Position numbers and translations under genes: made by a program. 64,000 nucleotides of DNA from Muribaculaceae bacterium. GTDB taxonomy: Bacteria; Bacteroidota; Bacteroidia; Bacteroidales; Muribaculaceae. Below the pieces are notes generated by a model. The model had not been told where the DNA came from. It saw nothing but the letters and a program-made list of their open reading frames with translations, and did not search any database. Shown in pieces: positions 25,785 to 35,537 of the stretch. Numbering within the stretch: the first letter of the stretch is position 1; each line of letters starts with the position of its first letter. Location of the stretch: assembly GCA_017557665.1 (NCBI GenBank), contig JAFYYI010000031.1:62001-126000 (forward strand), in the 5' to 3' direction.

Positions 25785-28700
25785 ATGAGCGAAATTCTAT
25801 CATATAGCAACAACACGACCAAGAACGGCGAGGAGGATTGGGTAAGCCGAAGCCCTTATACCGACGATGACATCGCGCGTATCAAGGACCCTGACGGCGG
25901 ACTGAGCGAGAACCCGCGCACCGCCATTCCCAGCCCGCTGGCCCAGTTGGACCTGGTGAAAAACGCCTTCAAGCAGCTTGCCAACGAGCACCTGCGTGGA
26001 GCGCGCATGAACGAACGACTGGTGTCCAACGCCCTGGATGTGGCACAACTGTTCTTTGACTATGAGAACCACAAGGACTACCTGCGCATCATCCGCTGGA
26101 ACCGCGAGGAATGCATCGACCAGTTGAAGGCCAACCCGAAGCACCAACTCTACGGCGAGACGCTGGACCTGTTCCTGCGCAGCGACAAGGTGTACAACTT
26201 TGATCTGCTCAAGGACTGGTACATCCTCATGTGGGACCGCAAAGTGCTGGGCGGCACGTCGCCGGCTTCGGTGGTGATGGCGGCACCCGCTTTGGGTACC
26301 ATCGACGCCATCAAGGTGGAGCAGGGCGTGAGCCTCTTCGGCGAGACCCGCCACCTGTGGGAACGCGACGAGGACTTCGTCTACTACTTCTACCTGCTGA
26401 TGAACGCCTACCCCACTCTGCGCCTGCACTGTGGCGAGGTGTATGCTTACATGCAGAAGAACCTTGAGCCGTTGCGCAAGAACCGTCCCGACCTGTATCG
26501 ACGCATCACTACCGTCATCCCCAACCTGGACGCTCTTGACGAGGGACGCGCCAGTGCCGTGCTGGAGCAGCTGGAGCACAGCTACGACCCCTTCGGCGGC
26601 GGTATCGACGTGAGCGTGCTGGGTGCACGGTTCTACCACAAGCGTGTCCTCGACATCCGCACTGCAGCCAGCGAGAGCGACTTCGTCATCACTCCCACTA
26701 TGCCTCAGGACAAGCAAGAGCTGCCTCTGGTGCTCGTGAATGGCTTCAACGGCAGTGTGGAGCACTTCCGCTATATCGACAAGGAATGGGACAGCGCCAC
26801 CCAAGTATATGCCGATGGTTTGCCCTTGAGTGACCGCAAGTTGCCCGACACCTCGATACAATACCCGTTTGTCACCACCGACGATTTTCTCACCGATACC
26901 ATCGTCAGGTTGGGCAGCGGGTGTATCATCGACACCGAGCACTTCTTTGACGGCAACCTCAAGCCGCGCACGCCTCAGCCCACCTGTGGCTACCTGCTGC
27001 CCTTGAAGCCGCTGCTGTTCACCTACTTTGACACCGATTACATCAAGGGCACCATTGCCGGCCGCCACGTGCTGGACATCGAGGAATTCACCGACGGCAG
27101 TGTGATGGTCACCCTGCGCATCCGTGTCAAGAAGGGCGAGAATCGCTACATCGAACTGTCGCGCAAGTACTTCCCCATCAACGACCACACGTGGACCTTT
27201 GATGAGCACCGTGGCACGGGCCGCGTACTCGGCGCCACGTTGTCCACATCGATATTCCCCTTTGTCAAGACCGACGCCAACGACGACTATACCGTCGAAC
27301 TGTTCACCATGATTGAGAACGGTGGTGCCACACTGCGTTTCTACAAAAACGGTATCAAGACCGACGGCCTGAATGTGCGCGACGCCATCCGTTCACACTC
27401 GGGCTATGGCACTACCTACTATGATGTGGACGGCTCGTTCGACTACATGGAAGTAAGCATCCAGAACCATCTGGGACGCTCGGGCGGTGTGATTATTCCT
27501 CAGTGGAAGCCTTATGCCCCGAGTGCCAAAGAATTGATTTTTGCCGTTGACTTCGGTACAACCAACACTCATGTCGAGTGGGCCGAGCGTGGTCAGCCTT
27601 CCCGACCGTTCACCTTTGAATACGGCTCCCAACAGGTGCTTGTCGCATCGCTGCACAAGCCTCACTCCTTGGAATATGCCGAACAGGTGCAACGCGTGGA
27701 GTTCGTACCGCGTGAGATAGACAACGTGTACGGTTTCCCGTTGCGTTCCACCCTGGCCCGCAACGAGAACAGCGGCATGGGCTGCAACCTGTTCAGCGAC
27801 GTGAACATTCCGTTCCTCTATGAGCGGCGCTATTTCCACGGCTATGAAGTGACCACCAACCTCAAGTGGAAGGGCGACACCGAATTGGCCAAGGCGTTCC
27901 TGCGGGAGCTGACGCTGCTCATCAAGGCCAAGGCCCTGCTCGAGAATGCCGACCTGCGCCGTACCGAGGTGGTGTACTTCTACCCCGTCAGCATGGGCGG
28001 TGCCGACCGAGACGCGCTGGAGAGGACTTGGACCGAGCTTTTCAACACTTACATCGGCGCCGATGAAGACCACCTGCGCTCCTATCCCGAGAGCCTGGCC
28101 CCGGCCTATTACTACAGTGGTGCCGAGGTGGCCGGCAGCAGTTATGTCTCCATCGACATCGGCGGCGGCACCTGCGACACCGTCATTTACCAACCCACCA
28201 GTGACCGCATGAGCAGTGAGCCGGTGGCCATCTCCTCGTTCCGGTTTGCCGGCAATGCCATCTTCGGTGACGGTTTCACCGACAAGGATGCCGATAACAA
28301 CCCGCTGTTACAGCACTACACGCGCTACTTCAAACAGCTGATTGAGAACGACAAGGGTAACAATATCGCCTATCTGGGCAGCATCCTGGCCGACATCATG
28401 GCACAGAAACGCAGCGAGGACATTAATGCCTTCCTGTTCTCCATCGAGAATGTCGAGGAACTGCGTACCCTGCGCGAGATTGACCGCAACCTGTACAGTT
28501 ACAACGCCCTGCTGCGCAACGACAGTCAGCGCAGGCTCATCTTCATGTACTTCTACTCGGCCATCATCTACTACATCGCCCAAGCGATGAAACAGCGTGG
28601 CTATGAGATGCCCAAGCAGATATACTTCTCGGGAACGGGCAGCAAGATTTTGAACATCCTGGGGTCCATGAACCGCATCAACATGCTCACCCAGACCATC

Positions 28701-29228
28701 ATCGAGCGCGTGTACGGCAAGCAGTACACCGAGATATTTGAAATCAAGCGCGAGGACAAGTGTCCCAAGCAGATTACCTGCCGCGGCGGCATCAAACTCG
28801 AGAACCGCCGTCTGGAAGGCCAGGCCGATGTCGCCCGTTACAACGCCACCAGCGTGAAGCGTATGCGCTACTGCTGCTCCATGCTCGGCGAGGACGACCT
28901 GACGATGGAACAAGTCGAGTCCATCGAGGTGCGCGACCGACTGGTGGAAAAGGTCAAGGAATTCAATCAGTTCTTCATCGGCCTGTGTGATGCCACCGTC
29001 AAGGATGAGTTCGGCATCGAGAATAACGTGCTCAGGCTCTTTGAGAGCGTGTTGGGTGACAATCTGGCCAACTACCTGACGGCCGGCATCAACACTTTCC
29101 TTAAAGGGCGATACAATCCCACCGACGTAGTGGAAGACGTGCCGTTCTTCTATCCCATCATCGGTGTCATACGTCACAATCTGCTCAAGAACATGCGCAA
29201 TGACGTCATCAGCAAGTTTAATCAATAA
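25785..29228 (+). CDS. Hsp70/actin-like ATPase with large N-terminal extension
   Basis: The protein has 1147 residues. The ATPase core is C-terminal: phosphate-1 VDFGTTNTH (Asp589), phosphate-2 IDIGGGTCDTVI (Asp791) and the adenosine motif IYFSGTGSKIL near 945. The first 570 residues hold a helical part (about 40-280) and a beta-rich part with YLLPLKPLLF and a following GENRYIELSRKYF strand. The minus-array SrfB-like protein has a comparable N-terminal beta segment before its own actin fold (inference from layout and short similarities). No signal peptide or TM segment was seen, so it should be cytoplasmic. Its pairing with a tubulin-like protein and a vWA-like lipoprotein suggests an NTP-driven complex. 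Confidence 0.82.
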   Translation: MSEILSYSNNTTKNGEEDWVSRSPYTDDDIARIKDPDGGLSENPRTAIPSPLAQLDLVKNAFKQLANEHLRGARMNERLVSNALDVAQLFFDYENHKDYLRIIRWNREECIDQLKANPKHQLYGETLDLFLRSDKVYNFDLLKDWYILMWDRKVLGGTSPASVVMAAPALGTIDAIKVEQGVSLFGETRHLWERDEDFVYYFYLLMNAYPTLRLHCGEVYAYMQKNLEPLRKNRPDLYRRITTVIPNLDALDEGRASAVLEQLEHSYDPFGGGIDVSVLGARFYHKRVLDIRTAASESDFVITPTMPQDKQELPLVLVNGFNGSVEHFRYIDKEWDSATQVYADGLPLSDRKLPDTSIQYPFVTTDDFLTDTIVRLGSGCIIDTEHFFDGNLKPRTPQPTCGYLLPLKPLLFTYFDTDYIKGTIAGRHVLDIEEFTDGSVMVTLRIRVKKGENRYIELSRKYFPINDHTWTFDEHRGTGRVLGATLSTSIFPFVKTDANDDYTVELFTMIENGGATLRFYKNGIKTDGLNVRDAIRSHSGYGTTYYDVDGSFDYMEVSIQNHLGRSGGVIIPQWKPYAPSAKELIFAVDFGTTNTHVEWAERGQPSRPFTFEYGSQQVLVASLHKPHSLEYAEQVQRVEFVPREIDNVYGFPLRSTLARNENSGMGCNLFSDVNIPFLYERRYFHGYEVTTNLKWKGDTELAKAFLRELTLLIKAKALLENADLRRTEVVYFYPVSMGGADRDALERTWTELFNTYIGADEDHLRSYPESLAPAYYYSGAEVAGSSYVSIDIGGGTCDTVIYQPTSDRMSSEPVAISSFRFAGNAIFGDGFTDKDADNNPLLQHYTRYFKQLIENDKGNNIAYLGSILADIMAQKRSEDINAFLFSIENVEELRTLREIDRNLYSYNALLRNDSQRRLIFMYFYSAIIYYIAQAMKQRGYEMPKQIYFSGTGSKILNILGSMNRINMLTQTIIERVYGKQYTEIFEIKREDKCPKQITCRGGIKLENRRLEGQADVARYNATSVKRMRYCCSMLGEDDLTMEQVESIEVRDRLVEKVKEFNQFFIGLCDATVKDEFGIENNVLRLFESVLGDNLANYLTAGINTFLKGRYNPTDVVEDVPFFYPIIGVIRHNLLKNMRNDVISKFNQ

Positions 29229-29260
29229 TCAATAAAAATATCTCCAAAACCATTAAAGTT

Positions 29261-30448
29261 ATGAAACGCTTTACATTACTCATGGCAGCAATCATCTGCC
29301 TCGCCACCGCAGCCGTGGCGCAAATCTCAGAGGACCAGAAACTCTCGACCACTCAGTGGAAGCAGGGTATTGCTACCTGCGCCCACTACACAGCCCATGC
29401 TCGCGGTTTTGCCAGAACAATTGAAGAAATCAAGGGAAAATATCCCCAAGGCTACACGCTGGACGACCTGAACGATGTTTACAGCCATCAGGGCCGCCGC
29501 TGGGAGAGCATCTACAAGGAGTTTAAGAAAAACGAAGACAAGGGCGGAAGCATCAACGACCTCAAGGATCTGGTGACGCCGCAGATCTGGAAACTTGTTG
29601 AGCCCGAGTTCCAAGCTTATCTCACCGCGCACCCCGAAGCCGCCCAAGACACGCCAGCACAGAACGGAGACCAACAGGCCGACAACAACAATGGCGAGAA
29701 TCAGCAACAGGAAGGTGAAGGCAATGCCGCTACTGTTAAGGCCGACGGCAACAGCGCTTGCTGGAATGTGGATGCCAACCTGCCCCTGTGGCTGAGCATC
29801 ATCGGTGCCCTGCTGGGCCTGTGGGCTCTGCTCACCGCACTGAGTAACCGCGGCAAGATCAAAGAGATGCGTCGCAACTTCGCTCGCGAACTGGAACGCA
29901 CCAATGCCAACCTGCAGGAGTTCTCGACCGACGCTGCCGACCAGATGAAGGCGCTCTCCATCAGACTGACAGGTAAGACGATGCGCGGCACCGAGGCACA
30001 GCCCGTTGTCGCCCCCGAAGTCGTGGATGCTCCCGAGAATGAGACCGTGACCCTGGCCGAGGGTGAAGAGCCCGAGGAACTGGTAGCCGAGGTGGCCGAG
30101 GAAGAGCCCGAAGCCAACGAGGAGCGCGAGGTCATGAACCTGTTCATGAACAAGCCTGATGAGGACGACAACTTCACCCGCGTGAGTGACACCTTCGAGC
30201 CCGGCAACTCCATCTATGTGCTCACCACGTTTGATGGACAGCACGGCACTTTTGAGGTCATCGACAAACCCGAGGTACACCGCTTCGCCCTGATGATGCC
30301 TGCCGAGAACCTGATTCGTGCCTGCTCGGGTAACGCCATCCAGATTCCCAACGGCACTCGCATCGTGACCGACCGTCCCGGAGAAGCCGAGTTCATCGAC
30401 GGCCTGTGGCATGTTGTTGTCAAGGCTATCATCCACTACGAGGGATAA
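29261..30448 (+). CDS. Exported one-TM protein with acidic linker
   Basis: The 395-residue protein has a signal peptide (1-20, ending AVAQ), an N-terminal helical domain (20-130), a Gln/Asn-rich linker (about 131-158), a TM segment (about 172-193, LWLSIIGALLGLWALLTAL) and a coiled segment (200-235). A very acidic stretch (about 255-295) leads to a C-terminal beta domain. With the signal peptide cleaved, the N-terminal domain would face the periplasm and the acidic part and C-terminal domain the cytoplasm. It could therefore link the cytoplasmic ATPases to the envelope (inference). No family was recognised. Confidence 0.75.
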   Translation: MKRFTLLMAAIICLATAAVAQISEDQKLSTTQWKQGIATCAHYTAHARGFARTIEEIKGKYPQGYTLDDLNDVYSHQGRRWESIYKEFKKNEDKGGSINDLKDLVTPQIWKLVEPEFQAYLTAHPEAAQDTPAQNGDQQADNNNGENQQQEGEGNAATVKADGNSACWNVDANLPLWLSIIGALLGLWALLTALSNRGKIKEMRRNFARELERTNANLQEFSTDAADQMKALSIRLTGKTMRGTEAQPVVAPEVVDAPENETVTLAEGEEPEELVAEVAEEEPEANEEREVMNLFMNKPDEDDNFTRVSDTFEPGNSIYVLTTFDGQHGTFEVIDKPEVHRFALMMPAENLIRACSGNAIQIPNGTRIVTDRPGEAEFIDGLWHVVVKAIIHYEG

Positions 30449-30460
30449 TCTGAGTTATTT

Positions 30461-30517
30461 AGAGAATAGTTAATAGTTACCGTTGGTGTATGTCAACTTA
30501 ACTATTAACTATTCTCT
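30461..30517. repeat. Perfect 19-bp inverted repeat
   Basis: AGAGAATAGTTAATAGTTA (30461-30479) and its exact complement (30499-30517) flank a 19-base spacer. It lies between the fifth and sixth genes of the plus array. It has no T-run, so it may be an RNA processing or attenuation hairpin, or an operator. Confidence 0.85.
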
Positions 30518-30535
30518 GTTAATATTCACTAAGAA

Positions 30536-30991
30536 ATGCGCTGGACTTGTCCTAAATGCGGTAAAAAGCTGGAAATCAGCAATGAGCAACTCATTGCCAA
30601 CGATGGCGTGATTGTTTGCCCGCAGTGCTTGCTGCAGGCACGGCAACCCGTGCCCAAAGCCCGCGTGAGCTCACGCGACGACAAGGCGTCCACACCACCC
30701 AAACGCTCGAAGGACAACATCGATTTCGGCGACGAGCAGCCACCCAAGCGCCAAACTCCTCCTCCCCACAAACCACGCATGAAACAGGCATCCACCACTT
30801 ACCGTTACACCGGCATGAGCGGCAATGACACCGGTGCCAAGAAAAAAACCACAGGAAAAAAGAAATCCAACAAGAATAAACAAAACGAGGGCATGAGCGC
30901 CTTGGGTTGCTTTGGGCGCACCATTATCTTCACGCTCGTCCTTTTTGCCGCTTACGTCTTCTTGGGGCTCCTCATCGAGTCCTTCCAATAA
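30536..30991 (+). CDS. Zinc-ribbon protein with C-terminal TM segment
   Basis: The 151-residue protein starts with two CPxC pairs (CPKCGKKL at 5-12 and CPQC near 28-31), forming a zinc ribbon. A basic, Pro-rich disordered linker follows, with a Lys-rich patch KKKTTGKKKSNKNK. A C-terminal hydrophobic segment (about 122-147) anchors it to the membrane. It is the last gene of the plus array and ends only 14 bases from the convergent minus array, with no terminator seen between. Confidence 0.75.
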   Translation: MRWTCPKCGKKLEISNEQLIANDGVIVCPQCLLQARQPVPKARVSSRDDKASTPPKRSKDNIDFGDEQPPKRQTPPPHKPRMKQASTTYRYTGMSGNDTGAKKKTTGKKKSNKNKQNEGMSALGCFGRTIIFTLVLFAAYVFLGLLIESFQ

Positions 30992-31005
30992 TCCCCCTTC
31001 TCGGC

Positions 31006-34000
31006 TTAGTCAAGCATGATGAAACCTGCCCAATAATAGGGCTCGCTATACTCTGTGTTCTGGCGAATGTGGGATTTCGCCTTATTGAATGCTTCACGCT
31101 TATTCCACCCGATAGCGGGATCGGCAAGGTTCTTGAAAAACTCTATCATGAACATTGTCCCGACCATATCGCTCACACGCCACAACGACATGACCACAGT
31201 GCCTGCTCCGGCATTCTTGAATGCCCGTTGCAGTCCATAAAGGCCCTCGGGTGTCATCTCGCCACGTCCTGAGTTACATGCCGATAGCACGACCATGTCC
31301 ACTCCGGTCAAGTCAAGTTTTGCGATATCATTGGCCGTCAAAATACCTCCCAGCACCCCATCGGGCAACTCTTTTCCCTGCCAAGCAGCATTGCCACCCG
31401 ACAAGACCAGCCCCGACAACATCATGGCATCTTGGTATCCTTGCAGGTAATTCACATCCTGGGCATCGTCGGCTGAATAATAGAAACCATGGGTCGCCAA
31501 ATGCAACACCCGTGGTGCCTTGCCGCTCAGCGCCACGAACGATTCTTCGGTTCCATTGATGCCAGAATAAGATTCAACGGTCACACCTCGGCCTTTGAGA
31601 ATAGCCTCAATACTGTCAATCTCGGCCTTTGAATAAGGCAGTTCCCTGAACTCCATTTCACCGTGAGCGATATCTCTACTGGTCGCATACAGCACAGGAA
31701 CATGATACCTGGACGCTTCCTCTTTCATGATATCACCACCGATGTCATACGTCAAGCCACCATACAAAACGGCATCGCACCCATTGTCATTGGCCTTGAT
31801 GTCGAGGATCGGCTTCACTTTCATGATTTCCCGTGCCGATGACAGCCTGACAAATCGGTAATGGTCACCCAATAATGACCCATCCTCTAACGGCAGAGAC
31901 TCAGGGGCAAGTTGAAAGAGAAATTGTGACGGGACATAGTAGACCGTCGCTCCCTCTTGCACATATCCCTTGAAGGGGTCCCACAAGAGCCGGCAGAGCT
32001 GCTCGGCATACGGTTCTTCATAGTACATGTCAAGATGCGGAGCCTGCATGAACGATACCGTGTCCTGGTCAAAAAGCACTTGCAGCAACGGGTGAGATTG
32101 GGATTGATTGATCAGGTAGGCAACGTATTCACGGCCTTTTCCTTTCACATAATAATCGGTGAAATCTATCAGCACATCGTTGTCTCCCAACTGTTCCTTA
32201 ATTTGCTGGTAGCCGACGTTGAGAAATGACGTCATGTCGCCATAGACACGGCATGTGCCCATCAACTGCTTTTCAAGCCTCTCGGCAAGCGTCGTCAAGT
32301 ACAGAATACTGTCGGCATGTGCCGCATAATTCTTTTCCCACTCTCCAATCTGAGCTTTCATTGAGGAGATTGTGGAAAAAGCCTTTAAATCCTCGGCTGT
32401 GCCGTTTCTCTTGATGATATCAAATGTGGATTGAGCCGATGACAGGAGAAAGGCCTTGGACATCAACAACCCCTCATAACACGACTCGGTAAAGGCGTTC
32501 TGCAACTGTTTAGACTTAACCGCATAAGGGGTCATGTCGCGCGCGATTTCTGATACCGGCGCCCAAAACCCTTCCCTCTTGCTTGAAGAATAATAGGGCA
32601 TCCTGTCATGAATTAACTGTTTTAATTTTTCAACAGCAACGACATAATGTTCAGACCCGGAATCAAGATGCCCGGCAAATCCCTCGGCATTGGCAAGATA
32701 GACCAGAGCCCTTGCATAGTCAAGGCTGTTCTCACCATACAGAGCCTTGATGCCCTCGGCATACTGCTGATAATGTCGCTCTGATTCATTAAAGAGGCTA
32801 AGCTTATTCTCCACCCCTCCCATCAAAGCTGACAATACAACTCGGGACTCATCCAGTGGGCCGTATTCCGTCAAGAGGATTCTATCGGCCTCAAGATAGT
32901 CATTTAATGCCAAGCGATAATCCCCAAAGAAGGCATGGCACCTGGCACGTGTTGAATACAGTGTCTTTATTTGCTGCGGATCCTTCAACTTGTCAAGTGA
33001 CAGAAACATTGAGTCGATGTTCGCAAAACAGTTGACACTGTCTTTCAAGTGACAGTAAATGTCGGCAAAATGCAGGTAGGTATAGTAATCGTGTTTCTCG
33101 ATATAGTCAGGATTCTGTTGCAAGACCTCGATACACTTTTGGGCATATTCCAGTGCTTCTTCATAGCGGCCGGCCTCGATATACAAATTGCTCAGGCCAA
33201 GATAAGTCCCATGCTTGATGGCTCCAACTGACAAATCGCGCTCGTCCAGTTCATTGGTTAAGTCATCTTTCAGCTTATAAAAAAGTTCCGCAAGCCGCAG
33301 CTGTCCATTTTGATATGCTTTTTTCCCCCGGTCTTGATAATAATTAATTTTCACGTTCACATCCTGTGACAGGGCGATCAGTGAGTCCATCTTCAGATCA
33401 TAATAGGTCGATTTCTCCACATCGCCAAGACGCTCATTCAATAGGCTCAGCTTAGGCAGTATCGACATCAATACAGCATTGTCTCGCAATTCTTGAGCCA
33501 TTTGGGCGGCCTTTTCATAACACGCTAATGCCTCAACGGTGTTAAAGGTCTCCTTTTTCAGATCTCCCAAGTGAATCAATGTTGATATCTCATTGGAGCT
33601 ATCGCCAAGCTCATGATAAAACTTCATCGCCTGCTCCATGCAGTGCATCGCTGGTTCAAACTGATCATTCATGATGTAGTCAGTTCCTTGCTGAAACCAC
33701 ATCATCGCGGTTGAGATAAGGATGCTTCGCCGCAACTTGCCATCGGCCAAGGGTTCAATCCTGTTAAACAATTCCTGAGCCTCGGCATATCGTTCCAATC
33801 GTATATAATCATTGGCCACGAAATAGCCATTATAGGCATATTGATACTCTAAGGCTGAGCGTTGCTTTTCGGTCATCTTCTTTTCCATGAGCCGCTCACA
33901 CAGATGGAAAGCGTCGTCATACTGCTTCAACTGCTGATAACAAGATATCGCCATCAGCTGGCTCATGACGTATGTGTCTTGAGTAAACGCGTTGGTGTCC

Positions 34001-34185
34001 CTCTCTGTCATCACGCCCACCTTAAGAAACGCATCCAGAGCACGCTGATAGTCTCCTGTTTTGTATAAGGACGAAGCGCTATAATACAACAGGGACACGT
34101 CTTGCTGGTCCTGTGATTGTGACACTGCTGTCACGGGCACAGAACACAACAGACAAATGAAAGCAAGAAGAAGATTCCTGACCAT
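31006..34185 (-). CDS. CHAT protease with TPR repeats, exported
   Basis: The 1059-residue protein has a signal peptide (1-20), many TPR repeats from about 30 to 560, and a C-terminal CHAT domain (about 790-1057). The catalytic pair is visible: His899 in HLATHGFYYS and Cys970 in LSACNSG, as in separase/caspase-clan proteases. PEGLYGLQRAFKNAGAGTVV and SLWRVSD are further CHAT signatures. It lies 3 bases after the anti-sigma gene and is the last gene of the minus array. A periplasm-facing protease is predicted. The target is unknown; the adjacent anti-sigma factor is a candidate (inference). Confidence 0.9.
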   Translation of the reverse strand: MVRNLLLAFICLLCSVPVTAVSQSQDQQDVSLLYYSASSLYKTGDYQRALDAFLKVGVMTERDTNAFTQDTYVMSQLMAISCYQQLKQYDDAFHLCERLMEKKMTEKQRSALEYQYAYNGYFVANDYIRLERYAEAQELFNRIEPLADGKLRRSILISTAMMWFQQGTDYIMNDQFEPAMHCMEQAMKFYHELGDSSNEISTLIHLGDLKKETFNTVEALACYEKAAQMAQELRDNAVLMSILPKLSLLNERLGDVEKSTYYDLKMDSLIALSQDVNVKINYYQDRGKKAYQNGQLRLAELFYKLKDDLTNELDERDLSVGAIKHGTYLGLSNLYIEAGRYEEALEYAQKCIEVLQQNPDYIEKHDYYTYLHFADIYCHLKDSVNCFANIDSMFLSLDKLKDPQQIKTLYSTRARCHAFFGDYRLALNDYLEADRILLTEYGPLDESRVVLSALMGGVENKLSLFNESERHYQQYAEGIKALYGENSLDYARALVYLANAEGFAGHLDSGSEHYVVAVEKLKQLIHDRMPYYSSSKREGFWAPVSEIARDMTPYAVKSKQLQNAFTESCYEGLLMSKAFLLSSAQSTFDIIKRNGTAEDLKAFSTISSMKAQIGEWEKNYAAHADSILYLTTLAERLEKQLMGTCRVYGDMTSFLNVGYQQIKEQLGDNDVLIDFTDYYVKGKGREYVAYLINQSQSHPLLQVLFDQDTVSFMQAPHLDMYYEEPYAEQLCRLLWDPFKGYVQEGATVYYVPSQFLFQLAPESLPLEDGSLLGDHYRFVRLSSAREIMKVKPILDIKANDNGCDAVLYGGLTYDIGGDIMKEEASRYHVPVLYATSRDIAHGEMEFRELPYSKAEIDSIEAILKGRGVTVESYSGINGTEESFVALSGKAPRVLHLATHGFYYSADDAQDVNYLQGYQDAMMLSGLVLSGGNAAWQGKELPDGVLGGILTANDIAKLDLTGVDMVVLSACNSGRGEMTPEGLYGLQRAFKNAGAGTVVMSLWRVSDMVGTMFMIEFFKNLADPAIGWNKREAFNKAKSHIRQNTEYSEPYYWAGFIMLD

Positions 34186-34188
34186 TAA

Positions 34189-34899
34189 TTACATCAAACT
34201 ATTATATAAAGAGTCGGCCTGTGACCGATATTCACCATCACTTTGCCTCAATTGATTCAAAATGGCCTTTGTGGCATCCTTGTCACCCAACCCCAGCAGG
34301 GCTTTCACCTCCAGCCACTGCAATTTCTCAAGTTCGCCCTGCAATACCAGGACCTCATATTCGGCTTTCTCTCCCGATTCCTCGCTGGAGACGGACGTCA
34401 TCTCCTGCAGTATTTTATCCTCTTCAGCCTTGACCAGCTCCAATGCTTTGTCATAGCGGCCTTGAGTCAACAGGCTATCGATACCGGCATAATCCCCGCC
34501 GCCCCTGTACACGGCTCCATCGTTGCCCAACCCCTTATCGACTTGACCTAAGGGGCCACCTGTGGGACCATGGACTATCATAGTGTTGAAAATAATACCT
34601 GCGATAAGTATAGCAGCTATTCCTGATGTCCAATACAATAGCTTGACCCATCGCGGTTTAGCCCTACCTGTGATATGATGTTCGCGGGTTTCATCGGCCT
34701 CGAGATCCCACAGCGCCATCTTATCCAGCTTCTTGCCCCGGCTCTTGATGGCGGCCTGCATATTGCGCGTGAACTCGACTTGGTCCTTGAGCTCCGCATC
34801 CTGCTGGATTTCTCTCTCAAACGCCTCGCGCTCTTCGCTTGACATTTGCCCCAACAGATACCTGTCTATCTTGTCTTGAATGTCGATATCCATATTCAT
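34189..34899 (-). CDS. Membrane anti-sigma-like protein
   Basis: The 236-residue protein has an N-terminal cytoplasmic helical part that resembles the start of anti-sigma factors (IDRYLLGQMSSEEREAFERE). A single TM segment follows (about 85-104, WTSGIAAILIAGIIFNTMIV). The C-terminal exterior part is helical (IDSLLTQGRYDKALELVKAE, LEKLQWLEVKALLGL). The ATG at 34899 overlaps the sigma-factor stop (TGATG), so I prefer it to the GTG three bases earlier. The exterior part resembles the 153-residue protein encoded at 37692-38153. It should hold the adjacent sigma factor inactive until a signal arrives (inference from layout). Confidence 0.78.
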   Translation of the reverse strand: MNMDIDIQDKIDRYLLGQMSSEEREAFEREIQQDAELKDQVEFTRNMQAAIKSRGKKLDKMALWDLEADETREHHITGRAKPRWVKLLYWTSGIAAILIAGIIFNTMIVHGPTGGPLGQVDKGLGNDGAVYRGGGDYAGIDSLLTQGRYDKALELVKAEEDKILQEMTSVSSEESGEKAEYEVLVLQGELEKLQWLEVKALLGLGDKDATKAILNQLRQSDGEYRSQADSLYNSLM

Positions 34900-35537
34900 C
34901 ACACTTTTACATACCTGTCATATATCTCATGTGCCGACTGTTTCAAGTTGGTCATGCACTTGTATTTCTCGGTTTTCAGCGCGTCCTTGCTTTTGTATGT
35001 CGGCAATTCAACCATGATATCGTCGAGGCTCTTCTCTTTATACCAGAAGAGTGTCAGGATTTCCCTGCAGCGCTCCGACATGTGGCAGATGCAATCGGCG
35101 ATAATATCTATCATCGCGTTCTGCCCGTCATCATAGAGCGCCTCATAGCCCAACCCTTCGTCATCACCATCCTCGCCCTTCTTCACATTGTCATTATAAT
35201 TACCTGCCACAGGATTCTTGCGAGACCATTCCAGAAACTTCAGCCTGGCGATACCCATCAGATAGGTCGTCAGTGAGCCGGAAAAGGATTTGCCGCCTTT
35301 TCCCCGGATAGCACCATCCTCAACATAGATTCTGCGCTGCTCGATATTCTCCCACAACTTGATGAATGATTCCTGGAAGATATCATTCCTGATTTCTTCT
35401 TCAGCGAAGAATACTGCCATGTAATGCCTGTCGAAGTAGCGTTTGCAGTGGACATACAATGCGCGCTCAACCATCGGGTTGCCGCTGTACACTCCTTCCA
35501 CAAAAGCGACATCTGAGTATGAATCTTTCAATACCAT
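34899..35537 (-). CDS. ECF-type RNA polymerase sigma factor
   Basis: The 212-residue protein has a region 2-like part (RNDIFQESFIKLWENIEQR, TYLMGIARLKFLEWSRKN) and a region 4-like part (MSERCREILTLFWYKEKSL, YKSKDALKTEKYKCMTNLK). An open frame extends further upstream, but that extension only overlaps the caspase gene in another phase. The ATG at 35537 shares its first base with the caspase TGA stop (TGATG), which decides the start. It probably directs transcription of this array or of an unlinked regulon. Confidence 0.85.
   Translation of the reverse strand: MVLKDSYSDVAFVEGVYSGNPMVERALYVHCKRYFDRHYMAVFFAEEEIRNDIFQESFIKLWENIEQRRIYVEDGAIRGKGGKSFSGSLTTYLMGIARLKFLEWSRKNPVAGNYNDNVKKGEDGDDEGLGYEALYDDGQNAMIDIIADCICHMSERCREILTLFWYKEKSLDDIMVELPTYKSKDALKTEKYKCMTNLKQSAHEIYDRYVKV

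Noticed and set aside
25800..27209. 469-codon minus-strand frame opposite the actin-like ATPase gene
   Set aside because: It is a G/C-driven shadow frame; similar long shadows occur opposite xseA and other G/C-rich genes.
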